Shown: in pieces, positions 37,348-48,937 of the stretch
Numbering within the stretch: position 1 is the first letter of the stretch
Layout of the letters: each line of letters starts with the position of its first letter
DNA from: Anaeramoeba flamelloides
Taxonomy: Eukaryota; Metamonada; Anaeramoebidae
Length of the DNA: 64,000 nt
Direction of reading: 5' to 3'
NCBI GenBank assembly: GCA_027625915.1
Contig: JANTQA010000032.1
Coordinates: forward strand, 9,982,001 to 10,046,000
Position numbers and translations under genes: made by a program
The notes under the pieces: model-generated
Told to the model about the DNA's origin: nothing
Database searches by the model: none
The model's input: the letters and a program-made list of their open reading frames with translations, nothing else

Positions 37348-38168
37348 GGGGGTAACCTACATGATAAGATATGATAAAAAGTTGAAAGAGATGATAAACG
37401 ATTTTTTTATTTTAGTCGCGTATGCTCGTAGATTCTCTAAAAAATTTTTTTAAAAAATTATTGGATATTTTTTTTTTTAGTAATGTTAAACAATAAAAAA
37501 AAGAGAAAATAATTGATAAAAATGCTTGGATTTTTTTTTTTTCATTTAAATGGTTTTTTTTTTTTTGGAGAACATAATTTTAGATTCTGAGAATCCAACT
37601 TATAGATTTTTTGTGGTTTAAATTTTGATAAATTTTAATCTGATATTGACTTTCCCAATTCCACCTAATCCAACTATTTAAAATCTTAACCAAGATATGT
37701 TTTGGGATAATTATTATTATTTGTAATCCTTCTAGCTATTAAAACCCTATTTATATTTTTTTTTGTGATTCTCTCAATTGGAATGTTGTTGTTATTTTTA
37801 AACAAATTCCTTTTATCCCAAATGTCACTGATAAAAAAAATCTTTCTCATTGATTTTTGTAATAATGAAAAAAAAATTCAAAAATGATGTAAAAATAAAA
37901 AATGAAAAAATTAAATGCCACAATAGAAGGTTGAGATAACGAGAAAAGATAAGTCATTCAACATTTGAAACACTATTTTAAGCAATTTAACTCAACATTC
38001 TAATGTGGCAATTTCTTTAAAACTTTGAAAAAAAAAATAAAAAATCTAATGAATGAAGTACTTTAAATAATAAAAATCAATGAATTAAGAACAAATTAAA
38101 AAATGTTATTTTCTGATCCTTTTCAAAATTGCAACAAGTGAATAAATGTACTTTTCGTGGTTACTCCC
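37348..38168 (+). mobile_element. PIF/Harbinger-like non-autonomous element, copy 2
   Basis: 821 bp, inverted relative to copy 1 at 3389-4739. It begins GGGGGTAACCTACATGATAA, ends GTGGTTACTCCC and is flanked by TTA on both sides (37345-37347 and 38169-38171). That gives a clean 3-bp target duplication. The internal palindromic pair around 37905-38010 (CAACATTC inverted around TTTGAAACACTATTTTAAGC) is shared with copy 1 at about 3545-3650. It lacks the nested MITE, so it shows the pre-insertion state. No transposase frame. Confidence 0.72.
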
Positions 38169-39919
38169 TTAAACTTTTTTTTACATTTTTCTTTTGAAGA
38201 AAAATTCTTTTATTGGTGGTTGTTCATTTACCCAAAGTAAATACAAAAGTGATCAGAAAATGGGACGAGTGCACTAAATAGAAAGTCAAGCAAATCTTTT
38301 TCTTTTGAAATTATCTAATGAAATTCAAATAGTTAAAAGAAGTGAAAATTAATTCCCCTTTATTTATTATATTACCCTTAATTTGAAATTATTATTAATT
38401 TGGAAATTAGGTTTTAACATTAATTTTGAAGGGACAAAAGGATCAAACCATCAATTTACATTGATTTTTAAAAGTTATAAAAAACAATTTTATTTCATTA
38501 CGATCGAATTTCATCAATTTTACCTAATCGATCAAAAAAAATCTAAAAATTACAACTGTATGAAGCTGATTGAAAAAAAGAAACTCGACCCTTGAAAATT
38601 CTAACACTGTTTTAACAGCCTGTTTTCGTTCAAGATCTTTTCTTATCTAAAATATTCATTGATCTTTTTTTCTTTTGATTACTAACCAATTTTAGTTTTT
38701 TTTTTTTTTTGATGATGCAAACAAACCAAAAATTAGATTTTTGGGCATTATTTAATCATCACAAAAAAATTACTAATGTGAGGGGAAGGGTTTTTTGTGT
38801 CTTTGATCAAAGGATTTATGTTATTAATTTTTCTTTCATTATTTTAAAAGATTTCGAATGAAATTAACAGTTTTTATTGATATTCAGGAAGGAATTCGTG
38901 TTAGAAAATATAACGAATTTAACCCAAATGAAATATGTGTTTTCCTTTCTCTAAACTTTGAAATTAAAAAAATGTTTGTCTAGAAAAAAGTAGATGTTTT
39001 GAACAATTACTATTTTTTTCTTAAAAATGCTTGAGTTGTTTTTTTAGCTTTTTAAATTACCACAAAATCCAATTATTTAAAACTGAATGTCCCTTTTCTG
39101 TCATTTTTATGGCTTTATCTTTCATAAATTAATACTTTTGGGAAAAAATCACCTAATTTCCGATTTTCTACAAACTTGACTTTTTGGAATGGTTTACTTT
39201 CTTTTTAAAATCCAATTTTAACCATGGGTTAGAATTTATAAATCGAAAACAGAAAATAGTATTTAAAAAAAAACTTTTTGTATTTTCAATTGCCCAAGAT
39301 ATTGCAACAATTTCGAATTTTATTGAGTGAAAAAAGAATTACATAAATCAAAGGAAATCAAAAAAGAGATGAATTGATCACGTTGATAATTGAATATTTG
39401 TCAACCCTTTTTAATAGTTTTATTTTTCAAAAAATGACTATTAAGCAAAATTATTTTTCTGTCAATAGTCCGCTTAAATTGGAGGGAGGTCTGTGCGTTT
39501 TTGGGTTAAAAATTCTGGAGTGAATTTTAATAAAATTTAAAAAATTTTTTTTTGACTTTTTGTAAAATCTCTTGTGTTTTTTAAAAAAGTTTTTTCCGAA
39601 CCAATATTTAAAATATTTCTTATAAAGCCCAAGAAATAGATTTAAATTTGGTTACCAAACGATTTGGTGACACTTTAGTTCTCTGAATCATCAATAATTT
39701 GGAAAATTGGAAATAAAATATGGATGTTGAAAAAACCTGTGAAAATTATTTTTCCTTATTCTGATTACAATTGTTGAAATGAAAGTATTTAGCACAGAAG
39801 GGGACTGTTTTCACATGATAATTAAAATAGTGTAAAAAGAAAACTCCAAAAAAAGGAAACACATTTGTTTTAAAGCACTCTATTAAATTGTTGATTTTTA
39901 CAAAAAAACCATCTTTAAT

Positions 39920-42900
39920 ATGTCTAAAAAAAAAACTGAGAAACCCGATACCAAAGGACTCAACCCAATAGCTGTTTTTATAACTTCTCATCCATGGACA
40001 ACGATAATTGTTTCCTTACTTATTGCACTGGCAATGACTATAAGCTCTCTATTTGTTGACTTTCAATTTGACACAACTGTTTGATCTTTTTCTTTCTTCT
40101 TTCTTTTTTACTTTCTTTTTTATTTGGCTTTGGATCTAGCTATTTTTAAAATTCTACTTTAAACACCAAGCCAAAGACAACACGTTTGTGCTTGATTTAC
40201 AAGGCCCTTGATCTAAATAAAAAAAAATTAAGCTTTTAGGGCAATCTCAAAACATCGACTTACGATCAAATTTTTTTATTTCCGTTAGAATTTTCTATAT
40301 CTACTTAACGAGATAACAGAAGTGAGTGTTTAAATATGTGTTTGGAACTTTCAATTTGGCTTAGATGAAATAATTTGTTTTATGTTATTTAATGATAAGA
40401 GACAAAAAAGTTTTTCCTTCTTTTTCTTTTTTTTTTTTTTTATCAAATAGAAACGATCTTTATTCAAGGAAACCAATTTAACCTTTTTTTAACTCTTTGT
40501 AATTTCAAAACCCTCTTATATAATGATAGTGCAGATTCACTCTCATTTTTCTTCTTTTGGTGTTTTAACTTTTCTACAAAAACTTGAAAAACAAAAAAAA
40601 GATCGACCTTATGAGAAAAATAGTAAAAAACCACTTTTCAAGAAAAAGTTTAACACAATTTTTAATTGCAAGTCTAATTGGAATTTTGTTTTTCCTTTTT
40701 CTCTTTTTTTACTACACTTGACTATACTTTTTTCGTCGATAATTTGGAATTACGTGTTAGAACAAATTCGAAATTACTATTATTTTCCAATTAGAAAACG
40801 AAAATTTTTGTTCAAATTCTCCCAAATATTTTGATATGAATAATTAGTCGAAAACACTCCCAAAATATTTTGCAAATCTTTTAGAAATGATATTTTTAGA
40901 CAATAAATTAAACTCTCTTCATGAACTTCAATACAAAATTTTTACTCTTCTAATTTGATTGTAACCGTAATAAGTAAAATTCATTTTGGAAATTGACAAA
41001 ACAATTTTTATTTACTAATTGCAAAATAACAGTATAAATTATTCCATCAAGCTAATTATCAATAAATTTGATTTCTAAGGATATTTTCATTTATTAATTG
41101 GAAAATAATTGTATTTTTTTTCAGGGTATGAATATGAACAATACAATTTGTTTCAAAAGAAATGAAACAGAATTTTCATTCATCTTTCCAGAAAAAAACC
41201 AGTTTTAAATGCAAGCAAAATTTCAAATTTTTAATTCCCTAAATCAGACTATTTTATTAATCCAACTTTTGAGAGAATTGGGGATTTTGGTAGTTTACTT
41301 TAATTTTTGAAATATGATTATTTTTGAATGCTGAATGAGAATTTTGAACTTTTTATTTTACAATAACCAGTACGAATATGTTTCCAGGAAAAAAAAAAAG
41401 AATTTCAGACGAGTATTTGAATAACGAATAGAGTTCCCAAAATGATTCCATTTTTGTAATTTTTAGAATCTCAAAAAATTTAAAATTTTGAATCAAAATA
41501 TGATAATGATTCCAATCTTATCGGATTTTATCAAACATTTTCCACTTGTTAAAGTCCCTTTTAAGTAAAATTTTTCAAAAATATCAAAAAATTGTTTCAT
41601 TGTGATTTTATGGAATCAAAAAAAGAATTTTTTTAATTGGTACCAAAACTCTATTAAAAAAAAAAGATTCATTTGATCCCATTTCAAAGTAAAATAATTT
41701 TATTGCAGGAATAAACTTAAATACCATTGGGATTGAGGAAAATATGATGAAAACTAAAATCCCAAGAAGAAAAACTACAAATATTTATTATTTTGAGAAA
41801 TATTAAATTCTTTATGAAAAACAATAATAAAAAAATTTATTAATTAATAAATTTTGAGAATGATGGGATTTGATGAAAACCCGAATATATACAAGAAATA
41901 AGTTGAGGCGAATCATTTTAATGAAAAAAGAATCATTTGATTCCATGAAATCTATAAAAGAATTATTATTTTTTTTTTATTTAAAAAAGAATCAAAATGT
42001 GAACTCTGATTAATAATGAGTGTTATAAAATTTTGACTTGGTTTTCCTTTTCATATTTTTCTTTACCAAAAAATGTCGAAGAAATAGATTTTAGTTTGAT
42101 ATCTCTATAAATTTGATTGGTGTTTTTTACGTTTTTGTACTATTTGTTTGCATATTATGGACTAATTAATTATCCTAAATGAAAGCCAGATTTCTAAATT
42201 GAAAAAAGATAATCTGTGAAATTTTATACCATTTAAATTCGAAAAGAAAGAAATCATTCGCTTAAGGGACTAATCTTTATTAGAATTTTTTACACAAATT
42301 TAATAATGAGATGAAAATTTTTTTCCCATTTATTTGGCAGACACTAGTATTTCCAGCCAAAAACTCAACAAAATCAAAAAATTTACAAACGATCTTGTTT
42401 CTGATCTTTTCATTCTTTCTAAAAATAAAAACATGTTGAAATGTTGTAATAATAAATCTTAATCCAAACAAATTCCCCATTTTAAAAATGCAAAACAATA
42501 GCTTAACAATTTTGTTGTTCGAGATGGCCAAGAAGCAGCGCAGATTGAAGGTATGCTGACAGCGATAAATGACGAAACGTATTTTAATTCTGAAACGTGG
42601 GATCTTTTAAACCAAAAGTATCCCCTAAACACGCAACCAGCAGGGATGGTTGCTTTTTATTATAAGTGTGTTGGCTGTGATAATTTGCTCACGTCAGAGC
42701 AACTAGACCGGATATATAACTTTGAAAAGGAAGTCTTGGAGAATAAGGACTATACAAAATATTGCTTAAAGGACGCCGAGGGCAATTGCTATCCTCACCA
42801 AAGCGTAACGCATTTTTTTTATCAAGACGGAAAGCAAACCCCCAATATTAAAGCAGCCGCAGATATCTTGTATAACCATGTGGATGATCAAAATGTATTA

Positions 42901-45900
42901 ACGAGGTTGAAACGATGCGATTTACAATTTGATAATGTTGATTATAAATCCAAATATCTTTCATCTTTATTTCTTTTTGGATACCCCTTGGAAGGCTACG
43001 AAAACATGAATAATGGAAAAGACGAACAAGACGAGAAATTGTCTGATTGGATTACTGGCTTTATACCAGATGAAGCCGATGCTGCTGAAAAAAATGACTT
43101 TCTGGTGCTTTATTTAGGTAAAAAAAAAAAAACTAAAAAGATTTTCTTCTTTTCATTCCCTTTCAATTCATAATAATTATGGTTAACAAATTTATTTCGA
43201 AATAACTCATCTAATACACTCTATACCCCCACCCTATTCAATCTACCTAACCACAACATAACATAAAATTATTTCAAAAATCTTACTAGGAAACGGAATT
43301 ACCGCGAAGGCAATTAGCGATGTTATAACAAACGACGTGACACTGATTATTTTTTCAATTGTGTTAGTGCTTTGTTATACCCGTTTTCATACAAAGTCAA
43401 CAGTTTTAACTTTATTAGGATTATTGCATGTCATCCTATCTTTGCCAATGGCTTATTTTTTCTATACAATAATCTTATCAGTTGAATGGACAACAGTCCT
43501 TAATTTTTTAACTCTGTTTATTATTCTTGGGATTGGTAAGTTCTTGTTATTCACAGACTTTTTCTTGAATTCTTTTTTTTTTTTTTTTTAATACCATCTT
43601 TATCAACACACAAACCCACCAATACATTCTAATAAATCTAATTCGAAATCCTAACAACAAAACTACCCCACAAAACAAATCCAAAACAAAAAAAAATCTT
43701 TTAAGGTTGTGATGACGTTTTCATTGTCTTAGATCATTGGAGACAATCAAAGCTTCAAACGAAAGAAATCTCAAAAAACATTTACACCCGAATGAATTGG
43801 ACTTATAAAAAGTCGTCGATCACAATGCTAATTACAACACTCACCTCTTCGGGTGCATTTTTTGGTAATGCAGCATCAACAATCCCACCAATCCGATATT
43901 TTGGTATCTTTACCGCAATGGCCATTATTTTTAATTACCTGATGGTGGTTACTTGGTTCCCTGCCATTATTATAATTTGGAACAGACATGGGGAAAAGTC
44001 CTTTTTTTTTGATCTCCATCTCTCGGAAAGACTTGGCAAACTGTTTGGAAAGTTAAGAAAGAACAAAAATGGACAGGGCACGAAAAAGAAGAAAAACACA
44101 AAAAAAGATCAAGGCAACGAAGACAATTCACAAGATATCAAACTGAAGAATCAAAAGAAAAAGAAAAACAAAAAGAAAAAGAAAATAGACGTCTCAGATT
44201 ATTCAAGCGAAACGAGTTCTTCCTCGAGTAATAATGATGTCGAGTTAAATGGAAAGACAACGGGACAAAAAAAGAAGAACAAGGGGCAAGAAATCAACAC
44301 AGATGACTTTAGATTCTTAGAAAGATATTTTTATAACAAGCACGCGCCATTCATCAGGAAATTTAAATGGTATATCATTTTAATTTTCCTTGCAATAGCA
44401 ATTGGCTTTGCGGTCCAGGCATCACGTCTGAAGCCATCTGAAGAAGCCACAAAAATGTTGCCCGAAGAACATTTTTTACGACAGGGATTTACGATCTCTT
44501 CCAATAAGTTTGCGTCGAATGATTTAGTACCAAACAACTATATCCAGTGGGGGATTGAGTCTCTTGATCGTGACGGCGTGGATCCTTTAGCAATCGAAGA
44601 ATTGGGTAAGGTCATTTATTATAAAGATTGGAAACCGCATTTGAAGGCCTCTCAGGAATGGGTCATTGAGGTCTGCGAAAGGGCACGGAGTAAGTTTGCT
44701 GGCTCAATTTTCAGGGAAGGCCAGGGCAATTGCTTCATGGAAAATTTCCGAGACTGGGTAACCAACGAAACCTTAGCGGGCGCTTCATACGATTTCCCCG
44801 TCGAAGAAGACAAATTTGAACCATTGCTCAACGGTTTTACAAATTGGGCAAGGAAGTCAATTCTCGCGACAGAGGTTGCCAACGATCAAATGCTCTTGCC
44901 GCTTACCTTCGAAAATACAATTGGCTATGATCGCACCACAAAAAAATTGAAATTCTATACGATCCAGTTCAATCTGGAGCTGGACTTAATGGAGACAGCG
45001 ACAAAGACAAGGGAGTATTACGACCAGATCAATGAATTTTTAAAGGAGATCAATGAGGAGGCGCCCGAGGGGATGGGCATAGCCTCAACTGTTTCGTGGA
45101 AATGGATGGAAATGCTAAGAGAGGAAATCCTAATCACAGTGGCAATGTCAACCATCTTTATTTCCATCGCTGTTGCCTACCTGATCATTATCATTTCAAC
45201 AGACAACTACATCACAAGTTTCCTTGCCGTGGTGTCCATCTGTGGCGTGTCCGTGACAATCGTGGGATTGATGGTCTCCTTTGGCTGGCAGCTTGAAATT
45301 ATCTCCTCCATTTCCTTAACAATCATTGTGGGTATTTCCGTTGATTACATCGTGCATTTCTGCCACGCCTACAATGTTTCGCGCGAGGACACATCCTATA
45401 AAAAATTAAGAGAGGCTATGACCAGCCTGGGTATTTCTGTGGTTTCCGCTTCCGTGACAACATTTTTATCATCCTTTATAATGCTGTTTACAACATCCAT
45501 CTTTTTTAAAAAATTTGGGATGTTCATTTGGATGACAATCATTTCCAGCTTTTTCTGGTCATTCATTTTCTTCTTCACCATGCTTTTGTTTGGGCCCACA
45601 GGGGATAAGGGTAAATTATCCTTATTATTTAAAAAAATATTTATGAAAAAAAGCTATCAGCAATATTTAGAAAACAAAAAAGCGAAAAATAATGATATTA
45701 ATCATGAATCTTCAGATTCACTCGAGCACTCCCACCAATTAGACTCTGAAAATTTTGTTGATATAGAAGCAATTCACCCATCAAAATCAGTCACATTGGA
45801 AAAATTGAATAAGAAAAAAAAATTAAAGCAATCAAAAAAATCAAAAAAATCAAAGAAATCAAAGAAATCAAAGAAATCTCAAATAGAGAAGAAAGATAAA

Positions 45901-45987
45901 AGTACAGACAGGGAAAGCAATCGTTCTGGTTCTTCCTCAAGTTCGAATGAAGGGAAAGAATCTTCCACTTCTTCGGATTCTAACTAA
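39920..45987 (+). CDS. Patched/Dispatched-like RND-superfamily membrane protein
   Basis: Exons: 39920-40078, 42502-43117, 43290-43535 and 43706-45987; spliced 3303 nt, 1100 aa. Junctions restore FDTT/LNNFVVRDGQ, VLYL/GNGITAKAI and LGIG/CDDVFIVLDHW. Architecture: TM1 in exon 1, large extracytoplasmic loop in exon 2, sterol-sensing-domain-like TM2-6 (about 275-430), Lys-rich linker 459-534, TM7 561-579, second loop 580-810, TM8-12 about 815-971, then a hydrophilic tail. Both RND proton-relay GxxxD motifs are present, G339-D343 (GIGCDD) and G883-D887 (GISVDYIVHF). This matches the Patched/Dispatched/NPC1-like group, which moves lipids or lipidated cargo by ion coupling. Cargo here is unknown. 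The tail has five tandem SKK units (about 1050-1064) and a Ser-rich end. The exon 1 donor GTTTGA is weak, so that junction is the least certain. Intron 1 is 2423 bp. Confidence 0.88.
40775..41045 (+). repeat. Family-VIII dispersed repeat, copy 2
   Basis: Aligns along its length with 32880-33170, including TTTTAGAAATGATATTTTTA and CATTTTGGAAATTGACAAAA. It lies inside an intron, so it is transcribed with the RND gene. Confidence 0.6.
41145..41360. mobile_element. Family-IX palindromic MITE, intronic copy
   Basis: Inverted ends: TTTTCATTCATCTTTCCAGA at about 41171-41190, against TGAATGCTGAATGAGAATTT at about 41324-41343. The same pair, better preserved, is seen at about 59165-59370. There is no open frame. 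Confidence 0.5.
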
Positions 45988-46362
45988 TCAATAACTTATA
46001 CATTATCTGATTAAAAAATATATAATAATATGAATATATATAAGAGATTATTAATTGTTTCAAAAAAAAATGTTATTAAAGGTTAAATAACCTTTTTTAA
46101 AAAAAAAAAAATTATTCTTTTGGTAAATAAATATAGAATATTTCAATTTATTTATTTTTTATTTTTTATTTTTGATTCTTTTATTTATTATTTTGAATTC
46201 AATAGATTTCAAGAAGTTAGTGTTTTTATTAAATAAGATAATTACTTTAATTTTTTATATTTGTAACAATTTTTAGAAAATACAAGAATTTTTCAGTTAA
46301 TTTATGAAAAAATTTTTGAATATATCAAAAATAAAAAAAAAAAAAAAAACGAATAAAAAACC

Positions 46363-46447
46363 CAATTTCAAGACCCATTTAAAGTGCTAATTACAATATA
46401 CACACTTTAGGATTAAAAATACATTTCTTAAATGTGTCTTGAAATTG
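46363..46447. repeat. Small inverted repeat (85-nt hairpin)
   Basis: Arms CAATTTCAAGACCCATTTA (46363-46381) and TAAATGTGTCTTGAAATTG (46429-46447) pair with one mismatch in 19. Inside, AAAGTG pairs with CACTTT. It may be a minute MITE or a structured transcript end; it lies 376 nt after the RND stop codon. Confidence 0.6.
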
Positions 46448-47021
46448 CTATTATCCCTAATATATATATATATATAATTTAGTAAGATTCATTATTTTTT
46501 AGTTATTTTTTTTATTAAAATATTGCAAATCTCTTGCAAACTTGATAAACTTATATGTAAGGAAATAAAAAAATAATCAGTCTTTGGTTTCTAATGTTTA
46601 TGAATATTTGGAAAATCTTTAATGAAAAAAAAAATACATAAATATATAATTACCTTTAGTGTGTTAAACGATAGATTTTAAATGCCTAAATAGTATTATT
46701 TAGATTTATATTTCTAGGCCATGAAAATGAGAATAAATAAAAAAACTAAAAATATAAAGGTTATTTTATTTTATTATTATTTATCCTTGAGAAAAAAAGT
46801 ATGAAATTTACTCTAGATATACTAAAAAGTCAAATTTCTAAAAATAATTTCTGCTTTAACTGATCGATTTTTGAATTTCAATGAAGGTGTTTAAATGTTT
46901 GACTAACTATAATTAAAACGAAATATTGTACTTCATTAAGCTTTGAACTAGAACTTTTAGATAAGATACATCTTTAAAACATCCAGTTTTCAGATTATTG
47001 ATTTTTTACAGTCTGTACATT

Positions 47022-47024
<3 letters not shown>

Positions 47025-47056
<32 letters not shown>
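47025..47056. repeat. (CA)n microsatellite
   Basis: Sixteen uninterrupted CA units ending in CC. It is unusual here because most simple repeats in the window are A/T only. Confidence 0.95.
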
Positions 47057-47119
47057 GTTAATCAAATAAGGTATCAAAAATTTTAGTTTTTATTAAGGAA
47101 CAAATCTTGAATATAAGGT

Positions 47120-47122
<3 letters not shown>

Positions 47123-47151
<29 letters not shown>
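47123..47151. repeat. (AT)n microsatellite
   Basis: About fourteen AT units, 66 nt after the CA tract. Short AT-only runs also occur near 46460 and 56910. Confidence 0.95.
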
Positions 47152-47154
<3 letters not shown>

Positions 47155-48119
47155 ACAGTGTTGGGTAGAAAAAACAGATTGAGGGCTATTATTAATCCTT
47201 TTTTACCTTATTTTTTTAGTGTATTATTGAGATTTTTTTGTATTTATTTAAATATAAAGGGATATGTTTTAAAAAGTCTTATTATGTGTTTTTTTTTGAA
47301 TTTGTTTATTATTTTTTAAAAGCTTTACAAATATTTTTTTCTTTAAAATGGGGCCCAATATAACATGTCAATAGTACTTTAATAATATAGCTATTCACTC
47401 AGAATATTATACTGGAAGGTCAATTACCTTGGTTTCTGCTGACTTCAATTTTAAATAGCTGGTTTTTCAAAGATTCTGTTAGTTAAAGGTACTTCGATAC
47501 AGTTTAATTCTCTTAAAATCCAATCAGAACAAATTAATTTTGTTTAATACACATAAATTGAACAAAATATTCATTCCTTGAATTTTTTTTAAAAAAATCC
47601 AATATGTACATAAGCACCTAAAAATAGGGAGTGTGATAAAAAAATAAATAAGGGAACATCTAAAACCTAAAAGTATAAAAAATAAAAGAATAAATGTTTT
47701 TATTTTTAATTTTTAAAGTATTGTTAAGGATTTATATTTATATTTGATTGATTTATGAATATTTCTTAAATGTAAAACTATAAAAAAACAAAAGTTGAAA
47801 AAATTAGAAAATATAACTTTTTCTGTCAATATATACATTTTTATTGAAATTTTAAAGAATGATTAAAATATTTTTAATTTAAATTACTTCTAATTTTCTC
47901 ATTCTTTATGAATTGTTTTTCAAATCAATTTTATTTGATAAACGAAGTGTTCAAAATTCTCAAAAATATGATGAAAATTATTGATACAAATTCTAGTTAG
48001 AATGGCTCAGTATTGTATATATCCAGTATAACTCAATTATATAAGCTATTTCCAAGAATGTGGGGCAAATTTATTTTAAAATATATTTATGTAACAAATT
48101 CTTCAAAATATGATTTAAA

Positions 48120-48640
48120 TATATAAAATCATTAACCATCATTTATAGATTCTTGATAATAATTCAATGTGTTTCTTATTATTGTATTGAAGAAAAAAAA
48201 TTTATTAAAATTTATAATCTCGATTTGATCTGATATTTTTTTATGGTGAAAATTGGTGTTTATTATTTTCTTTTTGATCGAAAAAAATTTTTTCATAACA
48301 TGTATAATCTCAACAAAATTTACAATATAATTAAAAACGTATAACTGCGTTTTCTTGTTTAAAAAATCATTTGTTCCCATTCCATATTTCCTGTTTTTTA
48401 TTGAAATTGGTCGTACATTGCTTTAACCAAAAAAGTGCTATTTTTTTTTTTCATTTTTTGGGAATATTTCAACTAACATGATTTGAATTAAATATATAAG
48501 TGGTTGATTCAATCGGTATAAATATTAAACTTAATTTGATATAGTTGATTAATGATTACCATAACTAAAAAAGATAATTTTTTTTGAAATGTAAAAAAAA
48601 ATGCCCCACTTTTTTGGAAATACCTTACATACTCTAATTA
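48120..48640 (+). repeat. Family-II dispersed repeat, copy 3
   Basis: Shares TATAATCTCGATTTGATCTG, TTTTTTATTGAAATTGGTCG, TTTCATTTTTTGGGAATATT and ACTTTTTTGGAAATACCTTA with copies at 1770-2260 and 5855-6300, in the same order and orientation. It is the longest of the three alignable copies. Confidence 0.55.
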
Positions 48641-48730
48641 AATATGAATTACCTGTTTTGGCTACAATTTCCATATTTGTAAAATTAATTGAGTCGGTTA
48701 AGATATTATTATAATTTAATTTATCAGCTT

Positions 48731-48937
48731 AATATCAAAAATAGGGGCTAATTTTTCATAAGAAAAAATTTGTTTAATTATTTTTTTTTTGAATGATAAT
48801 GCATTTTAATAAAGTTTAAAAGATAAAATCCAATATAGATTAATAAAATAAAAATATAGTGAAATAATTATGATTTTTTGATAGAAAAATATAAAAAATA
48901 ATAATAATAATAAAAATTGCCCCTAATTTTGAAATTA
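48731..48937. mobile_element. Small TIR element ending in GGGGC(A/T)AATTTTT
   Basis: Left end AATATCAAAAATAGGGGCTA. The reverse complement of the right end is TAATTTCAAAATTAGGGGCA, so the inverted repeats are about 28 nt with several mismatches. The interior ends in an (ATA)n run. The right half recurs at 32380-32538. Non-autonomous; superfamily not determined. Confidence 0.5.

Larger units (their letters stand above)
34407..39919. other. Gene-free stretch with DNA transposon remnants
   Basis: Divergent intergenic region between eL20 (-) and the RND gene (+). It holds the 196-bp Tc1/mariner-like MITE (35355-35550), a family-VII piece (37215-37330) and Harbinger-like copy 2 (37348-38168). Between 38169 and 39919 I see only AT-rich sequence with no clear signal. 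The small frames 36454-36675, 37029-37292 and 38383-38595 match nothing I recognise. Confidence 0.5.
40079..42501 (+). other. Large intron 1 of the RND gene
   Basis: 2423 bp, GTTTGA...AATAG, against 172 and 170 bp for introns 2 and 3. It contains the family-VIII repeat (40775-41045) and a family-IX palindromic MITE (about 41145-41360), plus a family-VII start block near 42255. These are shared with intergenic DNA, so the intron grew by repeat insertion. Confidence 0.7.

Noticed and set aside
43792-45987. Separate gene starting at the ATG at 43792
   Set aside because: The upstream exon start at 43706 and exons 1-3 complete the RND fold (GIGCDD motif across the splice junction), so this ATG is internal.
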